Assembly (NCBI RefSeq): GCF_900099805.1
Contig: NZ_FNDR01000003.1
Location: forward strand, 186,001-250,000
Direction of reading: 5' to 3'
Origin: Variovorax sp. OV700
GTDB lineage: Bacteria; Pseudomonadota; Gammaproteobacteria; Burkholderiales; Burkholderiaceae_C
DNA: 64,000 nt
Shown piece after piece: positions 26,612 to 33,934 of the stretch. A program made the position numbers and the translations under genes. The stretch's first letter is position 1. The number at the start of each line of letters is the position of its first letter. The notes under the pieces are model-generated. The model was given only the letters and a program-made list of their open reading frames with translations, made no database searches and was not told the DNA's origin.

Positions 26612-27286
26612 TCAGGACAGCGCCAGGGAGATGTCGTTGGTGGGAACCTTGCGGTCGAACGTGAGGTTGGCCTCGACGTGTTCCAGGTGTTCGGTCATGA
26701 GGCGCACGGCGCGCTCCTCGTCGCGGGATGCCAGCGCCTTCACGATGTCGGCGTGTTCGTCGTTGGAGTGCTCGGCCGCACTGGTGCTCTGGTACATGAG
26801 CGTGATGAGGGCGCAGCGCGAGATGAGTTCACCGAGGATCTGCGCCAGTACCGTGTTGCCCATGAGCTCGGCCATGCGCACGTGAAAGTCGCCGAGCAGC
26901 TCGGTGCGGCCCGAGATGTCTTCGCCCGACACGGCCGATTTTTCGAGCGCCACGTGCTCCTTGAGGGCCTTGATCTTCGCCGGCGTGACGGTGCGCACGA
27001 ACTCGCGCGTCATCTCGGCTTCGAGCATGCGCCGCACCTTGAACACCTGCCTGGCCTCGTCGACCGCGGGCGCGGCCACGAAAGCGCCGCGCGCCGGTTC
27101 GAGGCGAATGAGCTTGTTCTGCGACAGCTGGAACAGCGCTTGGCGCACCAGCGTGCGCGACACGCCGAAGTGGTCGGCCAGCTTTTGCTCAGCCAGCTTG
27201 GTGCCGGGTTGCAGCCGGTGCTCGACGATGGCCTTGGTCAGCGCGTCGACGATCGAACGTGTGGTGGAGGACTCCATGTTTTTCAT
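26612..27286 (-). CDS. GntR family regulator, FCD subfamily, of the puuE operon
   Basis: This 224-residue regulator has a winged helix (IVDALTKAIVEHRLQPGTKL, ADHFGVSRTLVRQALFQLSQ) and an FCD domain (LEAEMTREFV, LLGDFHVRMAELMGNTVL, SNDEHADIVKAL). I chose ATG 27286 (27277 is also possible) because an upstream GTG at 27316 would put the coding sequence across the TGTATACA palindrome. It heads the puuE operon and is divergent from uraH. The palindrome between them suggests that it autoregulates and represses uraH until a purine intermediate binds. Confidence 0.88.
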   Translation of the reverse strand: MKNMESSTTRSIVDALTKAIVEHRLQPGTKLAEQKLADHFGVSRTLVRQALFQLSQNKLIRLEPARGAFVAAPAVDEARQVFKVRRMLEAEMTREFVRTVTPAKIKALKEHVALEKSAVSGEDISGRTELLGDFHVRMAELMGNTVLAQILGELISRCALITLMYQSTSAAEHSNDEHADIVKALASRDEERAVRLMTEHLEHVEANLTFDRKVPTNDISLALS

Positions 27287-27307
27287 GATAGACCCAAAGC
27301 CGGTAAT

Positions 27308-27315
27308 TGTATACA
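27308..27315. promoter_or_regulatory. TGTATACA palindrome, candidate GntR operator (site 3)
   Basis: A perfect palindrome in the 83-base gap between the divergent GntR and uraH starts. The flank on its right (CTTTTGTCCAC) is nearly the same as that of site 4 (CTTTCGGTCCAC), so the conserved block is longer than the palindrome itself. Confidence 0.72.
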
Positions 27316-27369
27316 CTTTTGTCCACCGGAATTTCCTGCACTATTTTTGTTTTGATGAAGGAGCGCCCC

Positions 27370-27720
27370 ATGGGCCTGAGCACACACGTACTCGACACGA
27401 TGCACGGCGGCCCCGCGGCCGGCATGGAGGTGGCGCTTTACACCACAGAGGGCGATGCCGCCACGCTGGTGAAACGCTTCACGCTGAATTCGGACGGCCG
27501 CAGCGACGGGCCGCTCTACGACAACGACACGCTCAAGGTCGGCACCTACCGGCTGGTGTTCGACGTGGCGGGTTATTTCAAGGCCCGCGGCGTGAAGCTG
27601 CCCGAGCCCAATTTCCTGAACAAGGTGGCGCTCGACTTCGGCGTGGCGCACACCGACCAGCACTACCACGTGCCGCTGCTCGTGAGCCCGTGGAGCTACT
27701 CCACCTACCGCGGGTCTTGA
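27370..27720 (+). CDS. uraH: 5-hydroxyisourate hydrolase (transthyretin-like)
   Basis: This 116-residue protein is a transthyretin-fold HIU hydrolase. It starts LSTHVLDTMHGGPAAGM with the catalytic His, has the Arg/Asp-rich strand FTLNSDGRSDGPL, and contains HTDQHYHVPLLVSPWSYSTY. It ends with the diagnostic tetrapeptide YRGS. The reaction turns 5-hydroxyisourate, made by PuuD, into OHCU, the substrate of the UraD domain. ATG 27370 is supported by AAGGAG seven bases upstream; an ATG at 27355 lies inside that ribosome site. It is divergent from the puuE operon across the site 3 palindrome. Confidence 0.95.
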   Translation: MGLSTHVLDTMHGGPAAGMEVALYTTEGDAATLVKRFTLNSDGRSDGPLYDNDTLKVGTYRLVFDVAGYFKARGVKLPEPNFLNKVALDFGVAHTDQHYHVPLLVSPWSYSTYRGS

Positions 27721-27730
27721 ACCAGTGCGC

Positions 27731-28240
27731 CTACTGTTGGCCTTCGGTGAGGGTGTCGAGCTGGAAACGCCCGCTCTTGTCCCACAGCCAGGTGTCGGTC
27801 CACGTGACCGCACCGAGGCACGTGGCCGGCGGGAAGGGCGAAGCCTGCAGCACGAAGCGCTCGATCTCGGCGATGACCTCGGGCGCATGCTTGGGCGCGC
27901 GCATCCAGTGCAGCGACACCACCTTGCCGCCGGCATCGAGATGCACCTGCAGCGTGCCCACGGCATAGAGCATGGGCGGCAACTGGCCGCTGTAGATGCG
28001 GGATTTGTTGGCTTCGTAGATATGGCGCGCTGCATCGCGGCGGTACTCGCGCGCAGTGGCCGCATTCGATGCGCGCGCCGCGGGGCCGATGGCGGCTGCC
28101 GGCCCGGCCGGTTCGGTCTTGACTTCGCTCAATTGGCCGGGAACGGCCTTGGGGCCGCCACAACCGGCGAGCCAGAGGGCGGAAGAAAGTGCGGTTACCG
28201 CCAATGCAAGGCGGTGCGGCGTAAGCTGACGTTTCATCAT
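27731..28240 (-). CDS. putative lipoprotein with TonB C-terminal-like domain
   Basis: This 169-residue protein has a lipoprotein signal (LALAVTALSSALWLAGCGG, lipid-modified Cys at residue 27) and a Pro/Ala-rich linker. A compact C-terminal domain (YSGQLPPMLYAVGTLQVHLD, VVSLHWMRAPKHAPEV, ERFVLQASPFPP) looks like the TonB C-terminal or TonB-family energy transducer fold. It lacks a TonB membrane anchor of the usual kind. It is convergent with uraH (10 bases apart) and divergent from xdhC. Its role is unknown, and its position in the purine cluster may be incidental. Confidence 0.72.
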   Translation of the reverse strand: MMKRQLTPHRLALAVTALSSALWLAGCGGPKAVPGQLSEVKTEPAGPAAAIGPAARASNAATAREYRRDAARHIYEANKSRIYSGQLPPMLYAVGTLQVHLDAGGKVVSLHWMRAPKHAPEVIAEIERFVLQASPFPPATCLGAVTWTDTWLWDKSGRFQLDTLTEGQQ

Positions 28241-28289
28241 CGAGTTATACCGTGAGTCTTGTGCATACCCGCAATCGAAGGTATCGGAA

Positions 28290-29096
28290 ATGAACGGCTT
28301 TGTCGATCAGCTGCTGGCCCGTCTCGGGGGCGAAGACGCGGTGCTGGTGCGCGTCGAATCGACGCAGGGTTCGGCGCCGCGCGAGGCGGGCACATGGATG
28401 GCAGTGTGGGCTCAAGGGCTCACGGGAACCATCGGCGGCGGCCAGCTCGAATTTCAGGCTACGCAGGAAGCGCGCGAGCTGCTGGCCGGCCAGCGCGCCA
28501 TCGACGGCATCCAGCGCTACCCGCTCGGCCCGAGCCTGGGCCAGTGCTGCGGCGGCGTGGTGTTTCTCTCTTATCGCCGCATCAGGTCCGCCGATGCACC
28601 GGCATTGCAGCGCGAACTGGTCGCGCAACTTAAGCCGGTGGCGCTGTTCGGCGGCGGCCATGTGGGCGCTGCGCTGGCGCGGCTGCTGGCCAGCCTGCCG
28701 TTCACCGTGCGCTGGGTCGACAGCCGCGACGGCGTGTTCCCCGACGCCCTGCCGGCGCAGGTCGACACCGAGCATTCCGAGCCCGTGCAGGACGCCGTGG
28801 CCGCGCTCGCGCCGGGCAGCCGCGTGCTGATCATGAGCTTCAGCCACGCCGAAGACCTCGACATCGTCATCGCCTGCCTGAAGCGCCTGCGCATGCACGA
28901 CGACCTGCCGTACATCGGCCTGATCGGCAGCAAGACCAAATGGGCCACGTTCAGCCACCGGCTCGAGGCGCGCGGCTTCGCGCCCGAAGAGCTGGCCCGC
29001 ATCACCTGCCCCATCGGCGTGCCGGGCATCACGGGCAAGGAGCCTGAAGTGATCGCCGTCGCGGTGGCGGCACAGTTGTTGCAGTCGCTGGGCTGA
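28290..29096 (+). CDS. xdhC: xanthine dehydrogenase accessory protein XdhC
   Basis: This 268-residue protein has the two XdhC domains. The N-terminal part shows VRVESTQGSAPREAGTWMAV, TIGGGQLEF and LGQCCGGVV with the conserved cysteine pair that handles the molybdenum cofactor. The C-terminal Rossmann part shows VALFGGGHVGAALARLL and the LIGSKTKWATFSHRL motif. XdhC binds and sulfurates molybdenum cofactor and inserts it into XdhB. Here it is 49 bases divergent from a lipoprotein gene and upstream of puuD, while xdhA and xdhB lie far away at 60712 onward. Confidence 0.93.
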   Translation: MNGFVDQLLARLGGEDAVLVRVESTQGSAPREAGTWMAVWAQGLTGTIGGGQLEFQATQEARELLAGQRAIDGIQRYPLGPSLGQCCGGVVFLSYRRIRSADAPALQRELVAQLKPVALFGGGHVGAALARLLASLPFTVRWVDSRDGVFPDALPAQVDTEHSEPVQDAVAALAPGSRVLIMSFSHAEDLDIVIACLKRLRMHDDLPYIGLIGSKTKWATFSHRLEARGFAPEELARITCPIGVPGITGKEPEVIAVAVAAQLLQSLG

Positions 29097-29151
29097 ACAG
29101 GGTTTTCCCGGCGGCAACGCCCCAAAAAAGCATTCCGCCCCTTGCTAAAAC

Positions 29152-29159
29152 TGTATACA
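29152..29159. promoter_or_regulatory. TGTATACA palindrome, candidate GntR operator (site 4)
   Basis: A perfect palindrome 155 bases upstream of the puuD start and 55 bases after the xdhC stop. Its right flank (CTTTCGGTCCAC) mirrors that of site 3. This places puuD, the committed urate-oxidation step, in the same putative regulon as uraH, the NCS1 permease and the NCS2 permease. Confidence 0.7.
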
Positions 29160-29265
29160 CTTTCGGTCCACAACAAGCCGCAGCGGAGCGAGGCCCATTC
29201 CATGGAGCCTGCGTTCGCGGCACTTTCTCTGCTTACAGCGCCCGCAGTGGTGAGCAGGCTGAAGA

Positions 29266-29298
29266 AACCCCTTGGCGCCTCCACGCGCCGACGGGGTT
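29266..29298 (+). promoter_or_regulatory. 5' leader hairpin upstream of puuD
   Basis: AACCCC pairs with GGGGTT, and inside that GGCGC pairs with GCGCC around a six-base loop. The stem ends about 15 bases before the puuD ATG, next to its purine-rich ribosome site (GAGAGAG). It could tune translation of the leader. No T-run follows, so it is not a terminator. Confidence 0.45.
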
Positions 29299-29313
29299 GA
29301 GAGAGAGCACCAC

Positions 29314-30519
29314 ATGGAAAGCTATTACCTCGACTGGGCCAACCTGCTGCTGCGCTGGGTCCACGTCATCACCGCCATCGCCTGGATCGGCGCCTCCTTC
29401 TACTTCGTGATGCTGGACAACAGCCTCGAGAAGCCGCAGGACCCCGAATCGATCGACAAGGGCGTGGGCGGCGAGCAATGGGCCGTGCACGGCGGCGGCT
29501 TCTACAACATGCAGAAGTACGCGCTCGCGCCCAAGAAGCTGCCGGACCACCTGCACTGGTCGTACTGGGAGAGCTACAGCACGTGGCTCACGGGCTTTGC
29601 GCTCTTCACCATGTCGTACCTGTGGAACGCGAGCACCTACCTGATCGACAAGTCGAAGATGGACTGGCAGCCCGGCGCCGCCATCGGCGTGGCGCTGGCT
29701 TTCTTCGTCGTGTTCTGGATGGTGTACGACGGCATCTGCCAGATCTTCGGCCGCCGCAAGAACGGCGACACCATCGTCGGCGTGCTGATCGCCGTCTTCA
29801 TCGTCTTCGCAACCTGGCTCGCCTGCCAGTGGTTCGCGGGGCGCGCGGCCTTTTTGCTCGTGGGCGCCATGATGGCCACGACCATGAGCGGCAATGTGTT
29901 CTTCTGGATCATTCCGGGCCAGCGCAAGAACGTGCAGGCGCTGCGCGAGGGCCGGCCGGTCGACCCGGTGCATGGGCAGCGCGGCAAGCAGCGCAGCGTG
30001 CACAACACGTATTTCACGCTGCCGGTGCTGTTCGCGATGCTGAGCAACCACTACAGCTTTACCTACACGCACAAGTACAACTGGATCGTGCTGCTGCTGA
30101 TCATGCTCGGCGGCGCGGCCATTCGCCAGTTCTTCGTGGTGCGGCACCGGTTCAAGCTTGGCAACGCGGGCAATCCGCTGCCGTATGCACTCATTGGCAT
30201 CGTGGTGTTGGGCCTCACCATCGTCTGGATGAAGCCCGAGCCGATGGCTGCGCCCGCGGCGGCCGCGGCAGCGCCCGCCGTGGCGTTCAAGGACGTGCAA
30301 AAGGTGCTCGAGCAGCGCTGCTTCATGTGCCACGGCGCGGCCGTGCAGATGAAGAACGTGCGGGTCGACACGCCCGACCAGGTGGCGGCGCATGCCCAGG
30401 CCATCTACCAGCAGGTGGTGGTGACCAAGATCATGCCGATGAACAACGCGACCGGTATTACCGAGGAAGAACGCGCATTGATCGGCCGCTGGTTCCAGGC
30501 CGGCGCCAAGACAAACTGA
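29314..30519 (+). CDS. puuD: PuuD-type membrane urate oxidase with cytochrome c domain
   Basis: This 401-residue protein is the membrane urate hydroxylase that replaces the soluble uricase in many proteobacteria. Residues 1-310 hold about eight helices with conserved His/Trp-rich segments: LLLRWVHVITAIAWIGASFY, DHLHWSYWESYSTWLTGFAL, and RSVHNTYFTLPVLFAMLSNH. A Pro/Ala linker leads to a C-terminal cytochrome c domain, with the haem motif CFMCH at Cys336-His340 and the axial Met in TKIMPMNN. It oxidises urate to 5-hydroxyisourate and passes electrons to the respiratory chain without making hydrogen peroxide. The next enzyme, UraH, is encoded nearby. Confidence 0.93.
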   Translation: MESYYLDWANLLLRWVHVITAIAWIGASFYFVMLDNSLEKPQDPESIDKGVGGEQWAVHGGGFYNMQKYALAPKKLPDHLHWSYWESYSTWLTGFALFTMSYLWNASTYLIDKSKMDWQPGAAIGVALAFFVVFWMVYDGICQIFGRRKNGDTIVGVLIAVFIVFATWLACQWFAGRAAFLLVGAMMATTMSGNVFFWIIPGQRKNVQALREGRPVDPVHGQRGKQRSVHNTYFTLPVLFAMLSNHYSFTYTHKYNWIVLLLIMLGGAAIRQFFVVRHRFKLGNAGNPLPYALIGIVVLGLTIVWMKPEPMAAPAAAAAAPAVAFKDVQKVLEQRCFMCHGAAVQMKNVRVDTPDQVAAHAQAIYQQVVVTKIMPMNNATGITEEERALIGRWFQAGAKTN

Positions 30520-30571
30520 GAAGACGGCCGCGGTCAAGAGAGCGAGCCGCCGTTCGCCGCACAATTGCCGG

Positions 30572-31930
30572 ATGGAGACAAAGCAAGCAATGACCGCATC
30601 GAACCTTTCTCTCGGCCCCGTGCCCGATCCGCGCGAAGCACCGCGCGCCTTTCTCGAACACCTCTACCGCGTGGCGGTGGACCGCGCGCTGCCGCTGTCC
30701 ACGCTGGGCGCCCACCTCCCGCCGCCGCCCAAGGGCCGCACGCTGGTGCTCGGCGCCGGCAAGGCCGGCGGCTCGATGGTTCAGGCGCTCGAAGCCCTCT
30801 GGCCGGCCGACGCCCCGCTGTCGGGCCTGGTCGTCACGCGCTACGACCACATTCCGCCGCGCCCCGAAGGCGTGCCGCAGCGCATCGAACTCGTCGAGGC
30901 CGCGCACCCGGTGCCTGACGCGGCCGGGCAGCAGGCGGCCGAACGCATCCTCGCGTTGACCCAGGGCCTCACGGCCGACGACCTCGTGCTGTGCCTGATC
31001 TCGGGCGGCGGTTCGTCGCTGCTGGTGCTGCCCGCCGAAGGCCTCACGCTGGCCGACAAGCAGCGCATCAACAAGCAGCTGCTCGACAGCGGCGCCGGTA
31101 TCGGCGAGATGAACTGCGTGCGCAAGCACCTGTCGCGCATCAAGGGCGGCCGGCTGGCGGCCGCCTGCGCGCCGGCGCGCGTGGTGACGCTCACCATCAG
31201 CGACGTGCCGGGCGACGATGCGGCCGTCATCGCAAGCGGCCCCACGGTGCCCGACGCCACGACCTGCGCCGACGCGCTGGCCATCCTCGACCGCTACGGC
31301 ATCGAGGTGCCGGCGCCGGTGCGAGGCCAGCTGGAAAGCGGCGCGCTCGAAACCCCGAAGCCGGGCGACGCCGTGTTCGCAGGGCATGAGGTCCACATGA
31401 TCGCCACGCCGCAGCAGTCGCTCGAAGCCGCGGCCAAGGCGGCGCGCGAGGCCGGCATCGAAGCACACGTCCTCAGCGACGAGATCGAAGGCGAATCGCG
31501 CGAAGTCGGCAAGGTGCATGCCGCATTGGCACGCGCCGTGGCGCACCGCGGCCAGCCATTTGCGCGGCCCTGCGTCATTCTTTCGGGCGGCGAAACCACC
31601 GTCACCATCCGCCCGCGCCAGCCCGGCCAGGCCAAGGGCCGCGGCGGCCGGGCGGGCGAGCTCTGCATGGGGCTGGCCGGCGCGCTCATGGGCCAGCCGC
31701 AGGTGTGGGCGCTGGCCGCCGACACCGACGGCATCGACGGCGTGGAAGACAATGCCGGCGCCTTCGTTGCGCCCGACACGCTGGCCCGCGCCAGCGCCGC
31801 GGGCAAGAAGCTGTCGGACCACCTCGACCGCAACGACGCCTACGGCTACTTCGACGCTATCGGCGACCTGTTCGTGACCGGCCCCACGAACACCAACGTC
31901 AACGACTTCCGCGCGCTCCTGATCCTGTAG
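30572..31930 (+). CDS. glycerate 2-kinase, MOFRL family (TtuD/GckA)
   Basis: This 452-residue cytosolic enzyme carries GRTLVLGAGKAGGSMVQAL and LCLISGGGSSLLVLP in the N-terminal nucleotide lobe. The MOFRL domain follows in the C-terminal part (CVILSGGETTVTIRP, AADTDGIDGVEDNAGAFV, and the family end TGPTNTNVNDFRALLI). It phosphorylates D-glycerate to 2-phosphoglycerate; older annotation calls it hydroxypyruvate reductase. Purine breakdown yields glyoxylate, which is converted to glycerate through tartronate semialdehyde, so the gene completes carbon salvage. It lies 52 bases after puuD on the same strand. Either ATG 30572 or 30590 could be used. Confidence 0.88.
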   Translation: METKQAMTASNLSLGPVPDPREAPRAFLEHLYRVAVDRALPLSTLGAHLPPPPKGRTLVLGAGKAGGSMVQALEALWPADAPLSGLVVTRYDHIPPRPEGVPQRIELVEAAHPVPDAAGQQAAERILALTQGLTADDLVLCLISGGGSSLLVLPAEGLTLADKQRINKQLLDSGAGIGEMNCVRKHLSRIKGGRLAAACAPARVVTLTISDVPGDDAAVIASGPTVPDATTCADALAILDRYGIEVPAPVRGQLESGALETPKPGDAVFAGHEVHMIATPQQSLEAAAKAAREAGIEAHVLSDEIEGESREVGKVHAALARAVAHRGQPFARPCVILSGGETTVTIRPRQPGQAKGRGGRAGELCMGLAGALMGQPQVWALAADTDGIDGVEDNAGAFVAPDTLARASAAGKKLSDHLDRNDAYGYFDAIGDLFVTGPTNTNVNDFRALLIL

Positions 31931-31993
31931 CGGCGGGAGGGGCCGGAATCCCCGCTTCGGCGGGCTTCGTGAACTCGGGTTAATCTACGCACC

Positions 31994-32012
31994 CGGCGGC
32001 AAATTGCCGCCG
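31994..32012. repeat. 19-base inverted repeat between glycerate kinase and aldehyde dehydrogenase
   Basis: CGGCGGCAA-A-TTGCCGCCG is a perfect inverted repeat that would form a stable nine-pair hairpin in RNA. It sits in the 173-base gap between two same-strand genes, with no T-run after it. It may attenuate read-through or protect RNA ends; nothing else is seen in the gap. Confidence 0.5.
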
Positions 32013-32103
32013 CTGTCGCAAAGCGCACCCTCCGGGGTGCCGCGCCGCGCATCCAGATTTCCCCCTTTTCACCATCATCCAGTCCTCGAAGGAAAAGTTC
32101 GCC

Positions 32104-33546
32104 ATGACCGCCACTTACACCGACACCCGCCTGCTGATCGACAACGAATGGGTCGACGCCACCGGCGGCAAGACGCTGGACGTCGTGAACCCGGCCACCG
32201 GCAAGGCCATCGGCAAGGTGGCGCATGCCAGCATCGCCGACCTCGATCGCGCCCTTGCCGCCGCCCAGCGCGGCTTTGAAAAGTGGCGCAACACCCCCGC
32301 CAACGAGCGCGCCGCCGTGATGCGCCGCGCCGCCGGCCTGATCCGCGAACGCGCCCCGGAAATCGCCAAGCTGCTCACGCAGGAACAAGGCAAGCCGCTG
32401 GCCGAAGCCAAGGGCGAAACGCTGGCCGCGGCCGACATCATCGAATGGTTTGCCGACGAAGGCCGCCGCGTCTACGGCCGCATCGTGCCGTCGCGCAACC
32501 TGGCCGCGCAGCAGCTGGTGATCAAGGAGCCGCTGGGCCCCGTCGCCGCGTTCACGCCGTGGAATTTCCCCATCAACCAGATCGTGCGCAAGCTCGGCGC
32601 GGCGCTGGCCACCGGCTGCTCGTTCCTGGTGAAGGCGCCCGAGGAAACCCCGGCATCGCCCGCCGCGCTGCTGCAGGCTTTCGTCGATGCCGGCATTCCG
32701 CCCGGCACCGTGGGCCTGGTGTTCGGCAACCCGGCTGAAATTTCGAACTACCTGATCTCGCACCCGATCATCCGCAAGGTGACCTTCACGGGCTCCACGC
32801 CGGTCGGCAAGCAGCTGGCCGCGCTGGCCGGCTCGCACATGAAGCGCGTCACCATGGAACTGGGCGGCCACGCGCCGGTCATCGTGGCCGAAGACGCCGA
32901 CGTGGCGCTGGCCGTCAAGGCCGCCGGCGCCGCCAAGTTCCGCAACGCGGGCCAGGTTTGCATCTCGCCCACCCGCTTCCTGGTGCACAACAGCCTGCGT
33001 GAAGAATTCGCTCGCACGCTGGTCAAGTACACCGAAGGCCTGAAGCTCGGCGACGGCATGGCCGAAGGCACGACGCTCGGCCCGCTCGCCAATGCGCGCC
33101 GCCTCACGGCCATGGCCCACGTGCTGGACGATGCGCGCAAGAAGGGCGCCACCGTGGCCGCCGGCGGCGAACGCGTGGGCGACACGGGCAACTTCTTCGC
33201 GCCCACCGTGCTGACCGACGTGCCGCTCGATGCCGACGTGTTCAACAACGAACCCTTCGGCCCCATCGCCGCGATCCGCGGCTTCGACACGCTCGAAGAA
33301 GCCATTGCCGAAGCCAACCGCCTGCCGTTCGGCCTGGCCGGCTACGCCTTCACCAAGTCGATCAAGAGCGCGCACCTGTTGAGCCAGAAGCTCGAGCTCG
33401 GCATGCTGTGGATCAACCAGCCCGCCGCGCCCTCGCCCGAAATGCCGTTCGGCGGCGTGAAGGATTCGGGCTACGGCTCGGAAGGTGGTCCTGAGGCGCT
33501 CGAGGCTTACCTGAACACCAAGGCCGTGTCGATCATGAGCGTGTAA
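32104..33546 (+). CDS. NAD(P)-dependent aldehyde dehydrogenase, succinate-semialdehyde dehydrogenase-like
   Basis: This 480-residue enzyme of the aldehyde dehydrogenase superfamily shows [19 protein letters not shown], the cofactor motif [13 protein letters not shown], catalytic Glu252 in MELGGHAP, and catalytic Cys286 in [14 protein letters not shown]. It ends [20 protein letters not shown], typical of the succinate-semialdehyde branch. AAGGAAAA precedes ATG 32104. It could oxidise an aldehyde generated from amino-acid or purine carbon, and lies downstream of the glycerate kinase, but a separate start and leader suggest an independent unit. A strong terminator follows. Confidence 0.88.
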   Translation: MTATYTDTRLLIDNEWVDATGGKTLDVVNPATGKAIGKVAHASIADLDRALAAAQRGFEKWRNTPANERAAVMRRAAGLIRERAPEIAKLLTQEQGKPLAEAKGETLAAADIIEWFADEGRRVYGRIVPSRNLAAQQLVIKEPLGPVAAFTPWNFPINQIVRKLGAALATGCSFLVKAPEETPASPAALLQAFVDAGIPPGTVGLVFGNPAEISNYLISHPIIRKVTFTGSTPVGKQLAALAGSHMKRVTMELGGHAPVIVAEDADVALAVKAAGAAKFRNAGQVCISPTRFLVHNSLREEFARTLVKYTEGLKLGDGMAEGTTLGPLANARRLTAMAHVLDDARKKGATVAAGGERVGDTGNFFAPTVLTDVPLDADVFNNEPFGPIAAIRGFDTLEEAIAEANRLPFGLAGYAFTKSIKSAHLLSQKLELGMLWINQPAAPSPEMPFGGVKDSGYGSEGGPEALEAYLNTKAVSIMSV

Positions 33547-33577
33547 GCGTTCGATCTGCTTGGGTTCTTGCAGAAAG

Positions 33578-33612
33578 GCGGCATCGCTTCGCGGCGGTGC
33601 CGCTTTTTTTTT
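33578..33612 (+). terminator. rho-independent terminator after the aldehyde dehydrogenase
   Basis: GCGGCA (33578-33583) pairs with TGCCGC (33598-33603) and is followed by nine T residues. It is about 32 bases past the stop codon at 33546. Confidence 0.85.
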
Positions 33613-33630
33613 ATGCAGCGCGTAGCGTTG

Positions 33631-33887
33631 TTCAGGGCGGCGCTCCCGCCGACGGGGTGCCTTGCTCCGCGAATGTCCCCCGCCCTTCGGGCTCCTCCTT
33701 TATTTCGCTGCGCAAGGCACCCCGCCAGCGGGAGCGTGATTCGGAGCAGTCGTTGATCAGCGGTACACCAGCAGCGTGCCCCAGTGCACAGGGCATCGGG
33801 TGCTCCGCGCAGCGAAATAAAGGAGGAGCCGAAGGCGGGGGACATTCGCGGAGGGGAGTACCCGGTGGCCTGTGCACGCGCCCTGAA
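33631..33887. repeat. nested inverted-repeat element (MITE/REP-like)
   Basis: A 49-base block (33665-33713) recurs in opposite orientation at 33807-33853. The core CTCCGCGAATGTCCCCCGCC and TTCGGCTCCTCCTTTATTTC are shared. The left block carries GCCCTTCGGGC and the right GCCTTCGGC, a hairpin that differs by one complementary pair, so stem pairing is kept. The left block is itself flanked by 23-base inverted ends, GCTCCCGCCGACGGGGTGCC and GGCACCCCGCCAGCGGGAGC. Outer ends TTCAGGGCG and CGCCCTGAA close the whole. It separates the convergent aldehyde dehydrogenase and mgtA genes and has no convincing coding frame. It looks like a palindromic intergenic repeat family. Confidence 0.75.
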
Positions 33888-33934
33888 CAAAAGACCCCCG
33901 AACAAAAGCGTCCCAGAACAAGAGCACTCGCTCG

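Noticed and set aside
27287..27316. Alternative GTG start for the second GntR gene at 27316
   Set aside because: It would place the coding region over the TGTATACA palindrome and lacks a ribosome site.
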